The notes beneath the pieces are model-generated. The model saw only the letters and a program-made list of their open reading frames with translations, made no database searches and was not told the DNA's origin. A stretch of 38,004 bases of DNA from Acidobacteriota bacterium (GTDB lineage Bacteria > Acidobacteriota > Terriglobia > Terriglobales > Acidobacteriaceae). The stretch is taken from contig JABDBE010000025.1 of assembly GCA_013288805.1 (NCBI GenBank), forward strand, positions 1 through 38,004. Direction: 5' to 3'. The translations under genes were made by a program, and so were the position numbers. Shown here piece by piece: positions 35,310 to 38,004 of the stretch (positions are counted from its first letter, which is position 1; each line of letters starts with the position of its first letter).

Positions 35310-35429
35310 GGAAAGCTTCCCTAGTGTAGAACATCCCGCTGTGTTGCCTTCAACTTCTATCAGACAGTTGAGTTAGCCGGGTCTGCACAGAAATCGTCAA
35401 GAAGTGTAATTAGTTCCCATGAGGCTTAC

Positions 35430-35636
35430 ATGATCGGGGAATTTTGTCCTAAGGTCTTCGCCCTAAACCTCATTGGAGGCGTTCGAGGCGTGAACCGATT
35501 TATGGAGCCTGATGCCGACGCCTCGGCATGGATCGGCAGCGGCTTTCGACCAACTCTTTTATTCACAGCCAAAAGATCGCGGAGGGGACGTTTCGCGAAA
35601 TTCGTACTTGCGCTTTATTTTCTGCTACTTAGATAA
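35430..35636 (+). CDS. Small open frame, doubtful
   Basis: A 68-residue frame begins at an ATG with GAGG five bases upstream and ends with a hydrophobic segment (FVLALYFLLLR). It has no recognised domain and its middle is basic and polar. It lies upstream of the terminator-like hairpin at 35701. It could be a small membrane protein, or chance sequence inside a non-coding transcript. Confidence 0.2.
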   Translation: MIGEFCPKVFALNLIGGVRGVNRFMEPDADASAWIGSGFRPTLLFTAKRSRRGRFAKFVLALYFLLLR

Positions 35637-35700
35637 GGTTTATCCTTAAGATCAAGCCCCAGCCCCTCGTCTCGAACATGGACGCCGACCGCATTCTGTG

Positions 35701-35724
35701 CGGCCTGCCACAGGCCGTCTTTTG
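35701..35724 (+). terminator. Perfect hairpin with T-rich tail
   Basis: CGGCCTG at 35701-35707 pairs perfectly with CAGGCCG at 35711-35717 around a three-base loop, and TCTTTTG follows. This is a compact intrinsic terminator for a plus-strand transcript. On the minus strand no T-run follows, so it is directional. No established gene ends just upstream, so it may end a small RNA or an attenuated leader. Confidence 0.6.
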
Positions 35725-35929
35725 TGACACCAGACTGTGAGAACCAATACCAGAAATCACTGAGGAAATCCGATCCGCTTGGCAGCGTGAATGCTATGAA
35801 TTATTGGAGACCAGCCAAAATTCTATGCTCCCCTATCGGCTGGACGGCGAAGGGCGCTTGCAGCAAGGGATCTGTGGAAAACTTCCTTGGGCGGCGTCGG
35901 TTATTATCTCACCCCGAGGAAGAGAGGAC

Positions 35930-36268
35930 ATGGAGGAAAAACCGGTTCGTCTAGGCCCGCGCGAGCGGCAAATTGCCGATCTGCTGTTGCAGGGCTGTGA
36001 CAATACGGAAATCGCTGCCCAACTTAAAATGGCTCGGCGCACCGTCAAAGCGCACTTCAATCGTCTCTTCCTGCGCTTTGGAATTGACAGCGGTATCAAG
36101 CGGGTTAAACTCGCGACAACCCTATACCGGAGGCAGTTATGTTTGGAGGAGAACGCTACGGAAAGCGAGTTCCGAACGAACGGGAGCGGCGAGTCATCGA
36201 GCTTGTCGCCCAAGGGCTCAAAAACAGTGAAGTCGCAGAAGCCATCGGCACCACTGAGCATGTCGTAA
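35930..36268 (+). CDS. LuxR-type HTH regulator (first of an overlapping pair)
   Basis: The protein has 112 residues from the ATG at 35930, preceded by GAGGAAGAGAGGA. Residues about 8-70 form a LuxR/GerE-type helix-turn-helix (LGPRERQIADLLLQGCDNTE, AAQLKMARRTVKAHFNRLFL). No receiver domain is attached, so it is a stand-alone DNA-binding protein, unlike usual response regulators. Its last 43 residues (CLEENATESEF onwards) are low-complexity and overlap the start of the next LuxR-type gene in another frame. They may be a by-product of a frame running past the real domain. Targets are unknown; the EPS genes are candidates by proximity only. Confidence 0.7.
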   Translation: MEEKPVRLGPRERQIADLLLQGCDNTEIAAQLKMARRTVKAHFNRLFLRFGIDSGIKRVKLATTLYRRQLCLEENATESEFRTNGSGESSSLSPKGSKTVKSQKPSAPLSMS

Positions 36269-36372
36269 AGAATTACCTTCGCGTCATCTATGACAAACTT
36301 GGACTGTGGAATCGCGTCGAACTCGCGCTCTGGTACGAGGCGCGTCGGCACGAATCGCTGGTTCAGGTTTGA
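36139..36372 (+). CDS. LuxR-type HTH regulator (second of an overlapping pair)
   Basis: This 77-residue protein is almost entirely a LuxR/GerE-type HTH domain (VPNERERRVIELVAQGLKNS, EVAEAIGTTEHVVKNYLRVI, YDKLGLWNRVELALWY). GGAGG stands just upstream of the ATG at 36139, inside the preceding gene. It overlaps the upstream gene by 130 bases in a different frame, so translation of the two may be coupled. There is no receiver domain. It most likely binds DNA as a dimer; partner and targets are unknown. Confidence 0.75.
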   Translation: MFGGERYGKRVPNERERRVIELVAQGLKNSEVAEAIGTTEHVVKNYLRVIYDKLGLWNRVELALWYEARRHESLVQV

Positions 36373-36493
36373 CTCATTGTGTGAGCGCCACCCCGAAACG
36401 CGACTGAGTAAAACGGAGCGTCGCTGAATCCTTCATCAACGACGGAAGCTGTTTGCTTTTGGGTCGATGCTGAATCGAACGTTGGACGAGAAA

Positions 36494-38004
36494 TCAGTCG
36501 CAGTTCTTACGAGCCGCAGGTTCGAACTGATCCAACTGCGCGTCGCGCTGAGTCGTGTACTTCCCTCCCGGAGTTTTTCCATAGAGGTCGGAGTCGGAGC
36601 AATAGTAAAGAGCGTGTTTCATGTCGACCCACACCGAGGCGTTTGGATTGCCGAGATAAACCGGCGCTGGTGGCGTTTCCGCCAATCCCAGATTGACCAG
36701 TAACTTTTCAAAAAGCGTGAGATTCGGTTGAGCAGCATTCTTCGATTGGGTATGGCTCTCGGCCGGATGCATTCCCACACCGGATAGCACGATCAGGAGC
36801 AGAACAACCGCTCCTGCAACGTAAAGGTCGGCGCGGTGCTTGGCAAGCCAGATTCCACCTGGCGATTTCGGATTCAGAGATTCCAGCCACTTGTTAGCCT
36901 TGGTTGCAGAAGCCCACGGAGACTGGGTTTTTCCTGGCTCAAGAGCAGCCGGAGCAAGGGCATCTTCCGCGACTTCGCCATCGAGTACTAACGCGGAATC
37001 GCCGACCGACTCTACCTCTGGTTCAACCGGTTCGTGCGAAAGCTCCTCCATCATCTTTCGCAGCTCAAGAGAAAGCTCGGGAGACGCTTCGTGAGACGGC
37101 CGATCTTCACCGAACGGCGGCAGACTGATTTCGCTTTCGTCGGTCACTGCCTCGGTTTCTTCGTGCTGCTTATTTTCTGCCGCTTGTTGCAGATGCCACA
37201 TCGACGCCCATTTGCTCTGCAAGTCGCCCGAAGGAGAAGATGCTGCCGGTCGGGCGGTCCCGCATCGGCCGCAGAATAGCTCTTGCTCTCCAAACTGATA
37301 TCCGCACTGCGGACAAACCGTCTCTCGGCCTGATTTCGCACTGGACTCGCTGATTGGAATCTGAATCCGCCGTTCTGTAGTTTCAGCTGCCAGATCGGCA
37401 ACGCTTTCTGCCGGTTCGATGACGCGGTCTGCGGGTTTGACGTTCATTGCTGGTTCCACGGCAAGTCGCTCGAGCTGAGGTTTGATTCGTTCGAGGGCTT
37501 CCAGCATGGCGGCGCGTTCCGCAGCGAGAGTTTGTCTCCACTCGCGGTCCACTGCGCGGGCGATCGCTTCCGTCATCAATCCCGCCATGAGTTGGCAACT
37601 TCGCATCTCGGGATCTTGAATGGAATCAGCATCGGCAAAACGAATTTCCAGCAGGCCAGCTAAATTACCTTCGTGATAAAGAGGCAACGCGATCGACTGT
37701 TTGTCCGCGTGCTCGCGGCTGAATTCGGTGGAGAGCCGGCCGTCAGTAGACAGGCTCGAATCCATGGGCAAGCTGGTTCCGGTTAGATTCGCAGCATCTC
37801 CCGTGGCCGCACAATACTCGAGCCGATCCTCCCGCACCACCGCGACTGCTACTCCGCTGGCGTGAGTGATTTTCTGCAGCCGTTCGACAATCACGTTCGC
37901 GGCAACTTGCAAATCGCTGGCTTGTGATCGGAGGAATTCCTGCGTCTCCACAATCTCAGCCAGCGCCTCGGCGGGATTGGGCCGCGGACGGTTCGCGACC
38001 TCAA
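36494..38004 (-). CDS. GAF, zinc-ribbon and membrane protein (5' end outside window)
   Basis: The frame stays open to the right edge of the window. The first start codon inside it is a GTG at 37951, but the reading continues upstream (NPAEALAEIVETQEFL), so the gene probably begins outside. The N-terminal part is a GAF-like sensor domain (ANVIVERLQKITHASGVAVA, SIALPLYHEGNLAGLLEIRF). It is followed by a helical segment, a zinc ribbon with CPQCGYQF and CGRCGTARP, an acidic linker and one transmembrane helix (YVAGAVVLLLIVLSGVGM). A short C-terminal domain ends with VWVDMKHALYYCSDSDLYG. Architecture and location suggest a membrane sensor of unknown function. It could relate to the LuxR-type genes it converges on. 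Confidence 0.7.
   Translation of the reverse strand, partial: EVANRPRPNPAEALAEIVETQEFLRSQASDLQVAANVIVERLQKITHASGVAVAVVREDRLEYCAATGDAANLTGTSLPMDSSLSTDGRLSTEFSREHADKQSIALPLYHEGNLAGLLEIRFADADSIQDPEMRSCQLMAGLMTEAIARAVDREWRQTLAAERAAMLEALERIKPQLERLAVEPAMNVKPADRVIEPAESVADLAAETTERRIQIPISESSAKSGRETVCPQCGYQFGEQELFCGRCGTARPAASSPSGDLQSKWASMWHLQQAAENKQHEETEAVTDESEISLPPFGEDRPSHEASPELSLELRKMMEELSHEPVEPEVESVGDSALVLDGEVAEDALAPAALEPGKTQSPWASATKANKWLESLNPKSPGGIWLAKHRADLYVAGAVVLLLIVLSGVGMHPAESHTQSKNAAQPNLTLFEKLLVNLGLAETPPAPVYLGNPNASVWVDMKHALYYCSDSDLYGKTPGGKYTTQRDAQLDQFEPAARKNCD

Larger units (their letters stand above)
35310..35929. other. 620-base non-coding stretch
   Basis: The stretch contains a terminator-like hairpin (35701-35722) and one short open frame (35430-35636) that may or may not be a gene. 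No tRNA, repeat or known riboswitch shape is recognised. The right end carries the ribosome-binding site GAGGAAGAGAGGA for the LuxR-type gene starting at 35930. The frame open from 35804 upstream of that gene looks non-coding. Confidence 0.5.

Overview
The window looks like a chromosomal segment of an acidobacterium (Acidobacteriota, probably class Terriglobia). The main clue is a secreted protein of the vWFA-related family that is largely confined to Acidobacteria (2253-3386). A degraded copy of the same gene lies at 278-381, and an RHS-type surface protein lies between them. No rRNA, tRNA, CRISPR array or insertion sequence was found. All assignments come from reading the sequence and remembered family motifs; no database search was run.

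Region A (1-3767): an intrinsic terminator, the vWFA gene relic, a zinc-ribbon/membrane-anchored RHS-repeat protein, the intact vWFA-type protein, and a 381-base gap.

Region B (3768-23430): fifteen plus-strand genes packed almost end to end, many with overlapping stop and start codons, so probably one long exopolysaccharide (EPS) operon. The order is Wza-like export protein, outer-membrane beta-barrel, Wzz/GumC-like chain-length protein, GspA-like AAA ATPase, BY-type tyrosine kinase, initiating sugar-phosphate transferase, GT2, GT4, O-antigen ligase-like protein, deacetylase-like protein, asparagine-synthase-type amidotransferase, a double GT4 fusion, an AlgD-like GDP-mannose dehydrogenase, a sulfotransferase and a FemAB/GNAT-like transferase. 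The gene set resembles the EPS loci associated with exosortase A, but no exosortase and no PEP-CTERM protein are present.

Region C (23427-28357, minus strand): flippase, secreted propeller-like protein, second sulfotransferase and NodB-type deacetylase. It converges on region B with overlapping stop codons. Region D (28439-30781, plus): a heparinase II/III-like polysaccharide lyase. Region E (30787-34181, minus): CysQ-like phosphatase, TauE/SafE-type permease and a fused ATP sulfurylase/APS kinase, which together make PAPS and remove PAP. Region F (34533 to the end): a GT2 of the dolichol-phosphate-mannose type, a long gap with a hairpin terminator, two overlapping LuxR-type HTH genes, and a GAF/zinc-ribbon/membrane protein that runs off the right edge.

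Together these genes suggest a complete pathway for a sulfated, uronic-acid-containing (possibly amidated and acylated) surface polysaccharide. It would have its own sulfate-donor supply, PAP clearance, polymer export and tyrosine-kinase control, and a lyase related to enzymes that cut glycosaminoglycans or alginate. The chemistry of the polymer is inference; the co-location of the genes is seen directly.
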